Source: Motacilla alba alba
Lineage: Eukaryota; Chordata; Aves; Passeriformes; Motacillidae
Direction of reading: 5' to 3'
DNA length: 64,000 bases
Assembly: GCF_015832195.1 (NCBI RefSeq)
Contig: NC_052018.1
Span: 3,771,856 to 3,835,855 of the forward strand
Below are positions 12,370 to 24,010 of the stretch, in pieces; position 1 is the first letter of the stretch; the number at the start of each line of letters is the position of its first letter. Made by a program: the position numbers and the translations under genes. The notes beneath the pieces were generated by a model. The model was given only the letters and a program-made list of their open reading frames with translations, had not been told where the DNA came from and did no database searches.

Positions 12370-12765
12370 CTTCATATTAGGGGATGGTGAGCTCTCTGCA
12401 CAGAGTAGGGAGACAAAACAATTCCTTCTCTAGCTGGGGACCAAGGACAACTGATCCAAATTTCAGGCCCAAGAGCATAAACAGTGGAATGAAGAGAGAA
12501 AAACAAGATGGATGGGATTTCATGGGCTAAAGCTGTAGCTGGACAATTAACTCCAATATGCAAATGGACCAGAACTCATAAAAGTGTGAGACCCTGTGAC
12601 TGGTTGTCCATTTTGTGACCATTTGGGTTCATCTTGGGGGCAGCCCTGGCTGGGCTCTTGTGCTGCCCAAGGTGGATCCATTGAGGCCTTTTAATAAATC
12701 CCTACTTTATTCTTCAGCTCCTTCTAGCCTCTGTTCTAGGTCAGTCTTCACAAGGCATCAGGGTC
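12370..12765 (+). mobile_element. Probable solo LTR of an avian endogenous retrovirus (copy 1)
   Basis: The layout is that of an LTR: a TATA-like ATAAAA (12578-12583) followed 110 bp later by a poly(A) signal AATAAA (12693-12698) and a T/C-rich tail. The text resembles LTRs dispersed in bird genomes, by recollection rather than a search. No gag, pol or env coding remains are adjacent. Ends and target duplication could not be fixed. Confidence 0.5.
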
Positions 12766-13073
12766 CCTCAGGATATGATTCCACACAATTTGGGTGGAGG
12801 AGCATCAGCCCCAAGAGGAACTGTGAGGATCCAACAGGTACAGGCAGGAGTAGATGTAGGAAATCTCTCCAGGGTCACAGCACAGTCCCTTGAGCCCACA
12901 CTGGCCAAAGAGATGCTCTTTAGGGAGAGCTTGTTAATCCATGGGCAGGAGCTTTCCATGGGCCCATCTCTGAGTGCTTCCTTAGCATCCTCATCCCTGG
13001 AGTGGGTGATTCCTGGAGTGAGGGATGACAGGGAGGACACCCCAGCCTGGTCTTTAACATACATTAATGGCCT

Positions 13074-13460
13074 TGTTGTTATTTCTCACCCTTTCCGCTG
13101 TGGTAATCACATATCCTCTGAGCACAGAGAGACGTAGCTGTCTCCCAGGGTTTTTCTTGGAAGCTGTGAGAAAGCTCAGAGAAAAGAATGAGAAACAATT
13201 CTTATCTCCATTTGCTGCACCAGTTGTTGTGCACATGTGGAATGTGTTATGGAGATTTGATTACCGAAGGGTGATTTCTTCATTAGACACTGGTGATGGT
13301 GTTTAGGTGTCAACTGACCAATTGGATCTGTCCGTCTGTATCAGACTGTCTGCAAGGCCAATGTATTTTTCTTTATAGTATAATAAAGCAATTAATCAGC
13401 CTTCTGCAATCATAGAGTCAATGCTCATTATTCCCTGTTCAGGGGCCCACTGCTACAACA
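13074..13460 (+). mobile_element. Solo LTR of a passerine-type endogenous retrovirus (copy 2)
   Basis: The 387-bp segment starts TGTTGT and ends ACAACA, the short inverted termini expected of an LTR. It has AATAAA at 13382-13387, 73 bp before the right end. The sequence resembles a common songbird LTR family (recognition from memory). There is no internal retroviral sequence on either side, so it is a solo LTR left by recombination. I found no matching target duplication at these exact ends, so the boundaries may be off by a few bases. Confidence 0.65.
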
Positions 13461-13704
13461 TTCCCCAATATTCTTGTATTTTCTGATGCCCACTGTGCCA
13501 AGAGCTAATTCGTGTTACTGGTTTTAAACTGATTCCCTGGGGTTTTCATCCCTTGCTCCCCAGGATTTGGGGAAAAATGGGTCTGTAGTTTTTATATTCA
13601 GCTCCTTTGTGGCCACTTGACACATCCAGGGGTGTCCTGGGCCGGGGAACAGGTCCAGGCACTGGTCTATACACTGCTGTGGATGTGGTCAGTGTCCAGC
13701 ATGT

Positions 13705-14120
13705 GTTAGATCCTGGAAATATGGAATATTCTGGGTTGGAAGGGAAAGTAAAGATTATCTCTGTATAACCCCCCTGCCATGGGCAGGGACACCCTCCACT
13801 ATCCCAGGTTGCTCCAGCCCCCATCCAGCCTGGCCTTGACACTTCCAGGGATCTAGAGGTAGCCACAGCTTCTCTGGGCACCCCGTGCCAGGGCTTCACC
13901 ACTCTCACAAGGAACAATTCCTTCCCAATATCCCACCCAAATTTCCCCTTTTCCAATTTGAACCCATTTCCCCTTGTCCTGTCCCTCCATCCCTTGTCCC
14001 AAGTCCCTCTCCAGCTCTCTTGGAGCCTCTTTGGGCTCTGGAAGGGGCTCTGAGATCTCCCTGAAGTCTTCTCCTCTCCAGGCTGAACAGCCCAGCCCTC
14101 TCAGTCTCCTCTGGAAAACT
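13705..14120 (-). mobile_element. CR1 3' fragment (subfamily A), about 415 bp
   Basis: The reverse copy starts near ggaatattctgggttggaag and runs through the caggctgaacagcccagccc block. It lies 245 bp right of the solo LTR at 13074-13460. Confidence 0.92.
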
Positions 14121-16719
14121 GCACTGATGGAAAAGCACTTGAGAAACATTTGTGGGAATGTGACATCTCTGTGGTTCACTGGTCCATCAAGTCTGGCTGG
14201 GATGAGGAGGTTCCAGAGTGGTTTGGGGGGAAGAGGGGGTGGGTGACAGCAGGATACACAATCAGCGTCATTCTCAAGTGTTGTAGGAATAAAACAAACA
14301 CTCCAAAGGCAGCTTGTGCATCAGCAATCCAAACTGACACCAGGAGAAGGGAAATCAGGGCAACTGGGAAATTTCTACAAGGCGCAATTAATCAGACCCA
14401 AAAAATAAACCACAGCTCAGCCTCTGAGGCAGCAGGAGAAGCACAGAAGCAGAAAACGAGGCTGAGCCTCTCCCCTCACCCAGCATGCAAATCCATCCTG
14501 AGCAATTTCTGGAGCAGCAGAAGGTCAGTAATTGATTTGGAGACCCGAATTTCTGACTACATCACCATGCAGATGTGCTTCCCAGCCTGGCTGGCGGCTG
14601 TGCAGCTCCCACTGCAGCAAATGAGCTCGGAATACCAATGGAGAGGGGAAGGAGCACTCTCTTCCCTTGATGGAGGAGCAGTGAGGAGACAAAAACCTTT
14701 CCATGCTGAATTAACCCAGTTTTGTCTGGGGTTGCGACCCCCCCTTCCCTGCCTCCCTTCACTCTTCAGAGCAAAATGCCTCTTCAGGGTTCTCTTGCTG
14801 GGGTAGAAGGGAACTGGGAGCGCTGGGGGAGAAGGAGGAGGAGCAGGGGATTCACCTGGGGTTGTTTTTAACTTGGTTTGGAAGCTGCTGGCCTTGGAAA
14901 TGATGCTGCTGTTTCAAAAACCACAGTTACTCTGGTTCTTCCCTCTTCTCAGCCCCGCAGCTCAGGTATCCTTTGGGAAACACTGGGAACGCAGTGAACC
15001 TCATTCCAGGGATGAATCCATGGTGCTGTGGGGGGGAATGGCTGCTCCTGGCTGGGGAGGCTGAGCACAGGCCCAAGCACCTCATCTCCCAGCCTGGATT
15101 TGAGCAAAAACCTTAAAAACTTGCTGGCTCCTGGACAGCTGCATCCCCACCAGGGGTTGTGGAGATTCAAGGAAGGGGTGAGAGAAATTCATGTAGGGTT
15201 GGTCTATCCATAGGAATTCAATGAAATCTCACTCAGGAAAACCACACTGATGTCAGAAGCTTAAAAGTGGGGCCCAGGGTGAAGATGAGATCCTCCAAAA
15301 TGAGATCCTGAGGAGGCAGGATGCCTTTATCCCTTCCCACTGAAATCCTCAGCCCTTTGCCTTGATGAGGATTACCCCATCTGAAGGGTAAGGGCTCTTG
15401 TGGTGCTGCCACTCATCCTGCAGGACCTGGTTGGAGAGCCATGGGTTTGTGCAGGGTGATCCACACCTGGTTTTTGGGCTTTGGCACCTGAACTCCACAA
15501 CCTCGAATTCCAAAGCAGCAGGCCATGGAAGTGACAGCACTGGGACGTTTTGCTGTGGTTTTAAAAGGTTTAGAGGGCCTCTAAGCCCAGTTTTGTGGGT
15601 TTTAAGCCCAGCCTGGCTCCTTAGCAGTTCTGGATTTTGCAGCAGCGGAATTGGAGGAGTATCTCAAGAGCCATTATGGAAAATCCAGGAATAAAAAGGA
15701 ATGTGGTGCCCAGAAGAGCTTTGGGCAGCAGGCTTTCCAACCGTCATCAGCCTTGCAGTGCCAAAATCAGCTCCTGCCTGCTGCAGGCTTGGAATTTGCA
15801 TGTCTGTGGTGCTCCAAACCCCACAGTAGCCAAGCGGGATTTCTTGGGATACAGCCAGTGTGGGATGAGCACTAAATGAAGCAGAGAAATATCTGGGAAC
15901 ACGACTCAACAGCAGAGCAAGACCAGCACAGCTATTCTTTATTTCTTCTTTCTTCTAATGATGTCCTTTCTTTTAAAGAGATCCACAGTGGACAGATGGG
16001 CTGGGTGAGCTGAGACCATTCCCTACTCCCCCTCATCCTTGTCTGTACAAAGAGATGCTGCAGGGAAAGGCAAATATTTGACTGTTTGGGATGCTGGGGA
16101 AAGAGAAACCGGAACGTGAGCCAGCAAGCAGCTCCTTACTCAAGCAGAGCTTTCTGTGGCAGGGATTCAGCCCTCCAGAGGAGCTGGAGCGGGGGGTCCT
16201 GGAGGCAGCTGGAAGGCAGGATGGAGGAAGAACTTCTGCTTTCTTTTCAAGCCTGTGCCCTTATCTCAGTCCCACAGCTGAGGGTGCTTCCGAGGAAAAA
16301 TGGTGTTGGGGGGGATGCTTGGGAGGGGAGAGGAGGAAACCTCCCTGGGAGAAAAGAGTGCAAGGACTAGGCTTGGAACGCTGGTGTAAAGGAGGAAAAG
16401 GGGATTTGGGAATGAAATATGCCATGAGGATCCATCTTCTGACAGTGGCTCTTGAGGTGTTATTTCAGATCCAAAGAGATGCCCTTCACCTACTGTCCCC
16501 AAGGACAGCCAGCACAGAGCTCCTCCCTCCAGCCTGCCTGTGCTGGCACAGGCTCCCAGGAGCAGCAGGGCTGTCCCCTGTCCCTGGGCATCCCCTGTGG
16601 TCACAGAGGCTCCATGGAGGTGGGGACAAGGTGGCTGAAAGTCACAGACACATCGGACAGCCCATGGGGGACAGGTGCCCAGGGCTGGTGTGCAGCCCCA
16701 CCCCAGGGAATGGGCATAA
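14121..16719. other. CR1-free non-coding stretch
   Basis: A 2.6-kb stretch with no recognised repeat. It holds the 218-codon plus-strand open frame 14150-14806, which I reject as a gene, and an ATGCAAAT octamer near 14485. Confidence 0.55.
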
Positions 16720-16960
16720 AATCATAGAATCTCTGGATAATTTAGGGTGGAAAAGACCTTTGAAATCATGGAGTCCAACAGTTCCCCCAGCACTACCAAA
16801 CCCACCACTAACCCATGTCCTCAAATGTCACAACCACACGGCTTTTGAACGCATCCAGGGGTGGTGACTCCACCCCTTCCCTGGAAATCTGTTCCAATCC
16901 TTCTCACAGAATCTCTGTGCACGTCAACAGCTGTCCCAAAAAGTGCTCCAGGGACAGAGG
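16720..16960 (-). mobile_element. CR1 3' fragment (second subfamily, B)
   Basis: A different CR1 lineage. It is marked by cagcactaccaaacccacca and gcatccaggggtggtgactc after the catagaatctctggat terminus. Confidence 0.82.
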
Positions 16961-17089
16961 GAGGGTTACAGACTACTGAGAAATTTGTGTATTTTATATT
17001 TTTCAGGCTACAGAGTAGTTTGTCTATTTTATGTTTTTCATGTTATCTGAATTTTAAGGATTTGTGGGTATGTTTGTTGTTTGTGTTTG

Positions 17090-17104
17090 TTTTTTTTTTT
17101 TTTT
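17090..17104. repeat. Poly(T) run, 15 nt
   Basis: T run after a TTTG-rich stretch, between two CR1 copies of the same subfamily. Confidence 0.88.
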
Positions 17105-17164
17105 AATATATAAATCTAGGTTTAAGAGACTGCAAATATGAAAAGCCACTCTGAAGTGGAGGAA

Positions 17165-17455
17165 TATTGGAAATAATTTATGTTGAAAAAGAGCTTTAAA
17201 ATCCTTGAGTCCAACCATTCCTCCAGCACTGCCAAGCCCACCACTAACCCATGTCCCCAAGTGCCACATCCATCTTTTAAGTCCTTCCAGGGCTGGGGAC
17301 ATCAGCACTGCCCTGGGCAGCCTGTTCCAATGTCTGACCACTATTTCAGTGAAATTGTTCCTAATCTTCAATATAAACCTCCTCTGGTTCATGTTTAGCT
17401 CCAAAGACTGGCTCTGCCCCTCTGGTCTGTTCAAGGAAACATCCTGAAAATGACA
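17165..17455 (-). mobile_element. CR1 3' fragment (subfamily B)
   Basis: Carries cactgccaagcccaccacta and gggcagcctgttccaatgtc. Its first bases are degraded. It has the same orientation and subfamily as the copy 200 bp to the left. Confidence 0.85.
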
Positions 17456-18724
17456 ATGAAATGTTGTGGGGAGCCCCAGGCACAGTGCCAGCTCCCACAC
17501 AGGGGCACAGCGAGGCTCCCATAGGTTTCCACACTGATGTGCACCCTTACAGGAGGGCTTTGGAGGTTAACTGGGGTCTGCAGATGACCCACAGCTCACA
17601 CAGACACCCCAAAATCCTGCCCCTGCCATCCTCTCCTGTAAATTTCCCCTTCCCAGCACCCATACCCCAAAAGTGGCAGGATCTGGGTAGGAGAGCACGG
17701 CCAGGTCTGAGCCACAGCCAGGAATGAGGCACAGGGACATAATTTCCCAAAATATCCTGTACCAGTGAATTTTGGCCCTTTGCTCTGGCACATCCACTGG
17801 GCAGATGGTCACAGGACACGGCTCAGGTAGGGAGGCAGCTCCTGCACGCTCAAAATCCTCCCTTTTCCCTCTGCTTCCCGGCAAGAAAGGGGCTGATTAG
17901 CAAAAAATCCATGGCAACCCGGCCAGCAGCCTCGGAGCCAGCTCCTCGCTCCCTCCCCTGCTCGGGGAGCCTTTGTCTGCTGCTGACACATCCCTCAAGC
18001 CCTCACTTTCTGCTCTCCTGGATTTTGGAGGGAGCAGCTTCGCTCTTCTCTTCCCCTCTAGGCAGAGCTGGCTGGGGAACAGAAGATTCAGGTTTCCCCC
18101 ATATCTGTAAGGGGCAATTTTACTCCTTTTCCTATTCCTAGGGAATTTCTGAAGAAGCCAGGCAAGGGATATGCCCTCAGGATTCAGGCTTGTCCTAGAG
18201 ATGGGTAAATACTCTGGACTGATTCCCATAAGGAGATGATTTCCACCTACAAACAGCACAGGGGAAAAAAAATCAGCCTGTGACTGCAAAAATCTTTGCA
18301 ACAACCACCTGGCAATTACAGATCAGGGTGTTCCTCTGAGGAAAAACCCTATAATAACAGTCAGGGGTGGTCTCCTTTGGGGTTAAGGGCACTTCTGGAG
18401 TAACGAAGCAGCATTTTTTCCCCTCTGGGACTCACAGAGCATGCTGGCTAAAACCAGTCTGGAGTCCAGTCCGTGCCTCGCTTGAAATCTGGAAGTGCAG
18501 CCTGCTAAGGATAAATCAATAGGAAGAGGGAATTTTCCTTTCCAAGCAAAGCCAGATTAGAGGGAATCCCCCCAGATCCTGTCTGATTCCTCTCACCGAG
18601 CCCACTCCACACAGGAAAACCATTTTGAAAGCAGCCCTTGAATCCACCCATGAGGATTTCCTTCCCTAAGAGAATCATCCCCCGCAGGGCATGGAACCCT
18701 CCAGGCACCTGCACGGGGTGAATT

Positions 18725-18908
18725 GAACCTTTACATCCCATATTGGCAGAGATTCCTGCCATTCCCCTGAACCTTTCCATCCCATACTGTCAGAGATTCC
18801 TGCCATTCCCCTGAACCTTTCCATCCCATATTGGCAGAGATTCCTGCCATTCCCTTGAACCTTTACATCCCACATTGCCAATATGGATGAGATTCCTGCC
18901 ATTCCCCC
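18725..18908. repeat. 44-bp minisatellite, four copies
   Basis: Units start with gaaccttt at 18725, 18769, 18813 and 18857, exactly 44 bp apart. Each carries tcccatattggcagagattc or a close variant, then ctgccattcccctt-like text. The last unit has an insertion of about 8 bp (attgccaatatggatg). 44 is not a multiple of 3, so the array is not a coding repeat. Confidence 0.93.
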
Positions 18909-19214
18909 TGCTCCCCTTGGCAATTACTCCGGGAGGCCGGGGTGAGCTCCCAAGGAATCCTGAGCTGGCCAGACCTTCCCAAATCCTGGCCAAGCAGCCC
19001 AACACCCTTTGGCTGGTGCCAGTAAGGGGTGGCAGGCCACCACAGCAGCAGGAGCATTGTCCTCTCACCATCTTTGAGTGAAAACGTGGAAAAACGGGAA
19101 ATTCTTGGCAGTGGGGGCTGGGGCAGGGAATTTTTTGAGTGCTGCCAGAGGACCTCGGATGCCTGGCATGATCCACCCAGCATTCGAGTGGTCCTGCTGA
19201 AGGCTGTAAAGCTG

Positions 19215-19650
19215 GCTCTGCCTAAAGATAAGCCCGGGCTGGCTGGAGCCCAGGCCGGCACAAAGAGGGCTTTGTGCGAGCGGGATGCTCAAGGGGATGG
19301 GGCAGAGCTGCTCCAGGAGGGTATTGAGGGCCCGGAGACAAAACGGGGAGAAGCTGAAAGGAGACCTTTCTTTCTTTGCTGTCTGGGAGACGGAAGGGAG
19401 CTGCACATCGGGATGAAAAAGCCGCAGGTGATCAAACCCCCGCGGCCGCGGAGCGGTGCAAGGGGAACAAAGCAGCGCAGGGGGGAGCAGAGTAAACACT
19501 CCACAGGCATCTGATGGGAAAGAAAGGAGCTGCGAGGCTGAGCTGGATCTGCCAGGCTGGAGCTCATTAAAAGCCGTGTTTCCCCCGGGCTGTGATGCCA
19601 GGGGTGAGGCGATGAAGGGTGGGAGCGGGGCAGGAGGAAGGCAGGGTGAC
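19215..19650. promoter_or_regulatory. Small CpG-rich patch
   Basis: CpG-dense stretch centred on the 12-bp palindrome CCGCGGCCGCGG (19440-19451, which contains a NotI site). Sequence for several kb on both sides is CpG-poor. No known gene is attached. It could be an orphan CpG island or simply a GC-rich intergenic patch. Confidence 0.4.
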
Positions 19651-19814
19651 ATCCAGGAAAAGCGTGTCCCTGTGTCCTGTACAGGCTGGGATGGGCACAC
19701 TCACACTCAGGGTGAGCCGGAGTGTGCAGAGGGACCATCTGAAATGCCTCTTGCCATGAGCAGCAGCAGGATTGCAGCTGAACTTCTGACAAGGGCAAGA
19801 GCTTGACTTCAGGT

Positions 19815-19935
19815 CAGAGGCAGGTTTGGGTCAGAAGGGACACTGGAGGTCACCTAGTCTGAGGTGACCCTAGAGCAGGTTACTCAGGGTTGTGTCTGGG
19901 TGGCTTTTAAAAATCCCCAGGGAAGGATAAACCCA
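19815..19935 (-). mobile_element. CR1 fragment (third subfamily), cut on the right
   Basis: The text ggaggtcacctagtctgagg and agagcaggttactcaggg belongs to a separate CR1 lineage. It stops abruptly where the next CR1 copy starts. Confidence 0.75.
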
Positions 19936-19937
19936 GA

Positions 19938-20480
19938 AGCACAGAATGGTTTGGGTTGGAAGGGAGCTTAAAGTTCATCCCATTCCATCCCTGTCATGGG
20001 CTGGGACACCTTCCATTATCCCAGGTTGCTCCAAGACCCATCCAACCTTCTTGGACACTTCCAGGGATCCAGGAGCAGCCACAGCTTCTCTGGACACCCT
20101 GTACCAGGGTCTCACCAACCTCACACTGAAGATTTTCTTCCTAAGATCTAATCTAAATATCCCCTCTTCTAGTTTAAAACTGTTCCCATTGTCCTGTTAC
20201 TCCCTGCCCATGGAAAAAGTTGCTCATCCTCTTTTTTTTAGGCACTGGAAGGTGCTCTGTGCTCTCCCTGGATCCTTCTCCAGGGGAACACCCCCAGCTC
20301 TCCCAGCCTGGCTGCAGAGCAGAGGGCTTCCAGCCCTTGGAGCATCTCCTCAGCCTCCTCTGGACCTGCTCCAATGATTCCATGTCCTTATGCTGATACT
20401 CCAGGGGTGGATTCAGTGCTCCAGGCTGGATGTCACTGGGGCAGAGTAGAGGGAAGGAGCCCTTGGTCAGTCCTGTCCAC
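19938..20480 (-). mobile_element. CR1 3' fragment (subfamily A), about 540 bp
   Basis: One of the longest copies. It is continuous from gcacagaatggtttgggt to the ccaggctggatgtcactggg block. It directly abuts an older CR1 piece in the same orientation. Confidence 0.92.
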
Positions 20481-23400
20481 ACCCACCAGAGTGTTTCATA
20501 AGGGAGAAGGAACAGAGGACAATTGGGGTCAGAGGTGGCAGGTGGGGCTCTCAGAGCTGTGAAATAACTGGACTTGCACCTGGAGACAGGCTTGAGAAGC
20601 TCCAGGCTGAGGACTTTGGATTTCAGGAGAGTTGACTTCAGCTTTTTGGGGAACTCTGAGGTTGCTATGAAGGGGAGAAGGTGTCCAAGACAGCTGGCTG
20701 ATTTATTTTTAAAGAAAACTCATTCAGAGCTTGGGAACAAACCCTGCCTTTGCTCATGAAAATCAGGAATTTCAGCACAAAGCCTCCTTGGCTAATTAAG
20801 ACACTTCTTAGTGAGCTGAGCTGTTAAAAGGGAGCATACAAGAAATGGAAATAAGGAGGGGAAATGAAAGAAGAGTGCAAATGCAAGGCTGGGGTACTTA
20901 GAGATGAAAGCTGGGGGACTGAGGACCAGCTGGAGCAGAGAGTGGCCAGGGATGCTGAGAGTGACAAAAAAGGGGGTTGTAAGTGTTTTAACAGCACACT
21001 TCAGGGAAAATATGTGGGTTGTTGGATGGGGGACAGCCTCACAAAGGGTGATTATGACAAAGGTTGAATTCCCTTCTTTGCCTCAGTTTCTATAGATCAG
21101 ACTTGCTCCAAGATTCTGCACAGAGCAGCAGTGTTTGGGAGGGAGAATAACCAGCAGCCAGGGAAATAAAATTTTAGGGGCTGTTTAGTGAAATTAAATG
21201 AATTTACATCCATGAGACTGGATGAGAGTGCTCTAATGGAACTCTGTCGTGGAACTGTGGAGCTGCTGCCTGTCATCTACAAAAAACTCCTGGTGTCTGA
21301 TCTCTGCCCATCCTCAGGTGTCTCCAAAATTTATACACACCTTAAAAAAGGGAAAAAGGAGGATTTGGAGAGCTCTGTAGGTCAGCCCCACCTTAGACCC
21401 TGTAAAAATCATGGATCTGGGAATTAATTTCTGGACATGAGAGGACCAGAACTCACAGATTCCAAGTTTAGTTCTCTGGAGGCTGGTGCATAAAGTGCTC
21501 TGCAGAAATTGAATTCCAGGTGAGAGGAAGCACACAAAGCAATCAGCCTTTCTTCTTCTGTGCCAATAGCTTTGAACTGGGCTCTGGAGGAAGGCTGGCA
21601 TTTTGAGGATGAAGAAATCCTTTAGAAATCAAGTCCTGGTGCTAAATCCTTTCCTTCCCTGCCAGAACTGGGGAGAAATAATGAACAACGAGGCAAATTT
21701 CACCTCGCCCTGTGGCACATGGCAAATCTCAAGATTTTTGCACCAGGATCAGTCCCTGCCCTTGCTTGTCCTGAAGGTGGGATGGGAAAATGGAGAAAAA
21801 CTCAAAAAAGGGCTTTATCCAGGAAATATGGCTGGGTATATACAGTCAGGCCTGGGCTTGAAATGTTCCTTTTAGCTCAGGGCAGGGGCTCAGCCTGGCT
21901 CTTGTGTGACATCCTGGTTTTTCCCACCCAGGAAGATTTTTTGGTGGCTGTTTTTTTTCCCAAAGGAAGGATTTCCAGGAGCACCACAACCTGTCATCCT
22001 TCACAGAGGTGCTGCCGACTGCAGCTCCTCCCTGCAGGACCCCCGGGACATCCTTCCCCTGCCATCCTCTCCTCCTGCATGGCAAAGAGCTCTCTGATAA
22101 ATAATTCCCTTTTTTTTGGCTGATTGCATGCTGTTACTAGGAAACCTCCTGGCATCCCTGGGACTGTAACTCGGAGCAGGCTGGCAGTTAATGGAAATAA
22201 TTAAGATTTTATAGCCACCTTTCTGAATGAGCTGGCCAACCTCTGTGGGGGTCTCAGAGGGTTGGGGTCCTCTGCCTGTGCTGAGTGGGCTTGGAAGAGA
22301 CCCAGAGAAGGGAAAATAACATCTTCAGGATTTTGCTGGAGCTGTATTGGGTCTGGGAGCAAACCAAAAAGTTGAGGAGCATTTTCCAGGGGCTGGGTTT
22401 CAATGGTCATCCCAGTCCCTGGCATGGGTTAGGCATGGGAGAACAACTCCCAGGCAAAGTCTGGGAGCTTTCATGGGTCAGAGACATTCCTAAGATGTAG
22501 TTTGGTGTGGCTGCTGTTTTGTAATTAATAATATTAATCAGATGGGCTTGATCAGATTGGGCACTTGGACTTAAGCCAGAGGTTGGGTCCTGGTTGCTGG
22601 TGAAAACACAGCTCCTGCTGTTCCCATCCAAATGAGTGAGTCCTCTGCTGGGGGAGAGGTTTGTGTGTCACAAGTCAAGAAAACTTTGCCTCTACAGCCT
22701 TGGCTTAAAAATGCACTGGGGAAATTGTCCCTTTGCAAGATCTCTGAGTCCTCAGTGACTGCTCTCTGTAAGAAAGGATTCTTGCACTCTGTCCTGGCTG
22801 AGTTTCCTCGGCTCTGTGGGTGAATTGAGCAGCACCAGGGTCACTCCTGTGCCCAGGATTCCAGCTGGTACAGCCCAGACAGGCTGATATGGTTAAACCT
22901 TCATGCCTCCAAAGAGGGTAGCAACACCCAGGCTAGCAGTTTGGGATGATTCCTGGTTCCTACAACTCCGGAGCCCAACCTGCTGGTTGGGCTGGACCCA
23001 CACCATGCCAGAAACCCCCTGGAGCAGGCAGAGCCCACCCTTGGCAAGCCACATGCCAAAGGCATGGAAGCTTTGGCTGGAATTGGCAGCCTGGGAAGGG
23101 AACAGCACACTCTGAAAAGCTGCTGCCTTCACAGGATGACTCTGTGAGAATTGAGAACTTGATCCCTCTGATCTGGTTAGAAGCCTTGCAACAGGCTTTC
23201 AGTTGTAATTCACCTGCAGGACAGGATTTTCTCCAAAATCCCAGTCCCAGCAGCTTCCAGGGTGGTGAAGGATGTGCTGAGCCTGCCAGGGTGTTCACAC
23301 CTGGGAGCCCAGGAGGTGCTCAGCTGCATCTCCAGCTGAGCACCCACAGCAGGGGCCATCCCATATCTCAATTCCCACTTTATAATCACAGGATAATCCC

Positions 23401-23867
23401 TACAGTCCTCCTCCTGGAGTGGCAGGAGGGAGCTGACCTTTGCAGATCTCCGCAGGGCACTGTCGGCAGCATTCCTGCTTGCCACTGAGCTGCCTCCTTG
23501 GCTACCCAGGCTGGGAGCTGGAGCAGTTGAGGGCAACTCCCTCTGCCCCCCATCCCCGAGCAATCCCTATCCAGGAGAGATCCCCTCGTAGCACATGGCA
23601 TTTCTGGAGCAGCTCCTTCCTGCCCCCATTGTTCCTGGGAAAGGCAGACAATGATCTAAGAATGCAAAACTCCTGAAACCCCTCCAGAAAGCTGAAATTT
23701 ATGAGCAGCCTGTTCCAACTGGCAGAGGGAAACTGTCAGTGGAACAAAAACATTGTGTAATAACCTCCCTCCTCCCCCTCATCCCCCTCTGGGGGGAGCT
23801 GAGACAGCCACAGGGGAGAGGGGGGTCGGGGAAGGAGCAGTGGTGAAGCACTGATCATTCCTCACTG
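20481..23867. other. CR1-free non-coding stretch
   Basis: 3.4 kb of unique sequence. No gene, RNA or repeat recognised. Confidence 0.55.
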
Positions 23868-24010
23868 AGAATGGACTGGACTGGAAGAGAAAATAAAGAT
23901 TATCTCCTTCCAACCGCCACCTTCCACCATCCCAGGTTGCTCCAAGCCCTGTCCAGCTTGGCCTTGGACACTTCCACGGGTGGGACAGCCACAACTTTGG
24001 CACTGCAGAC
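23868..24010 (-). mobile_element. CR1 3' end fragment (subfamily A)
   Basis: The terminus is degraded (gactggactggaagagaaaa). The interior ccaggttgctccaagccctg and ttggacacttccacgggtgg are clear. Confidence 0.82.

Noticed and set aside
14150..14806. 218-codon plus-strand open frame, the longest outside FAM167A and the CpG island
   Set aside because: No recognisable family, low-complexity composition, and its 3' half overlaps an unrelated minus-strand frame. No splice or start context supports it. It could hide a conserved non-coding element, but I see no evidence.
19065..19700. 211-codon minus-strand frame
   Set aside because: Overlaps a plus-strand frame of 161 codons and lies in the CpG-rich patch. 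Composition (Ser/Pro-rich) fits chance translation of GC-rich DNA.
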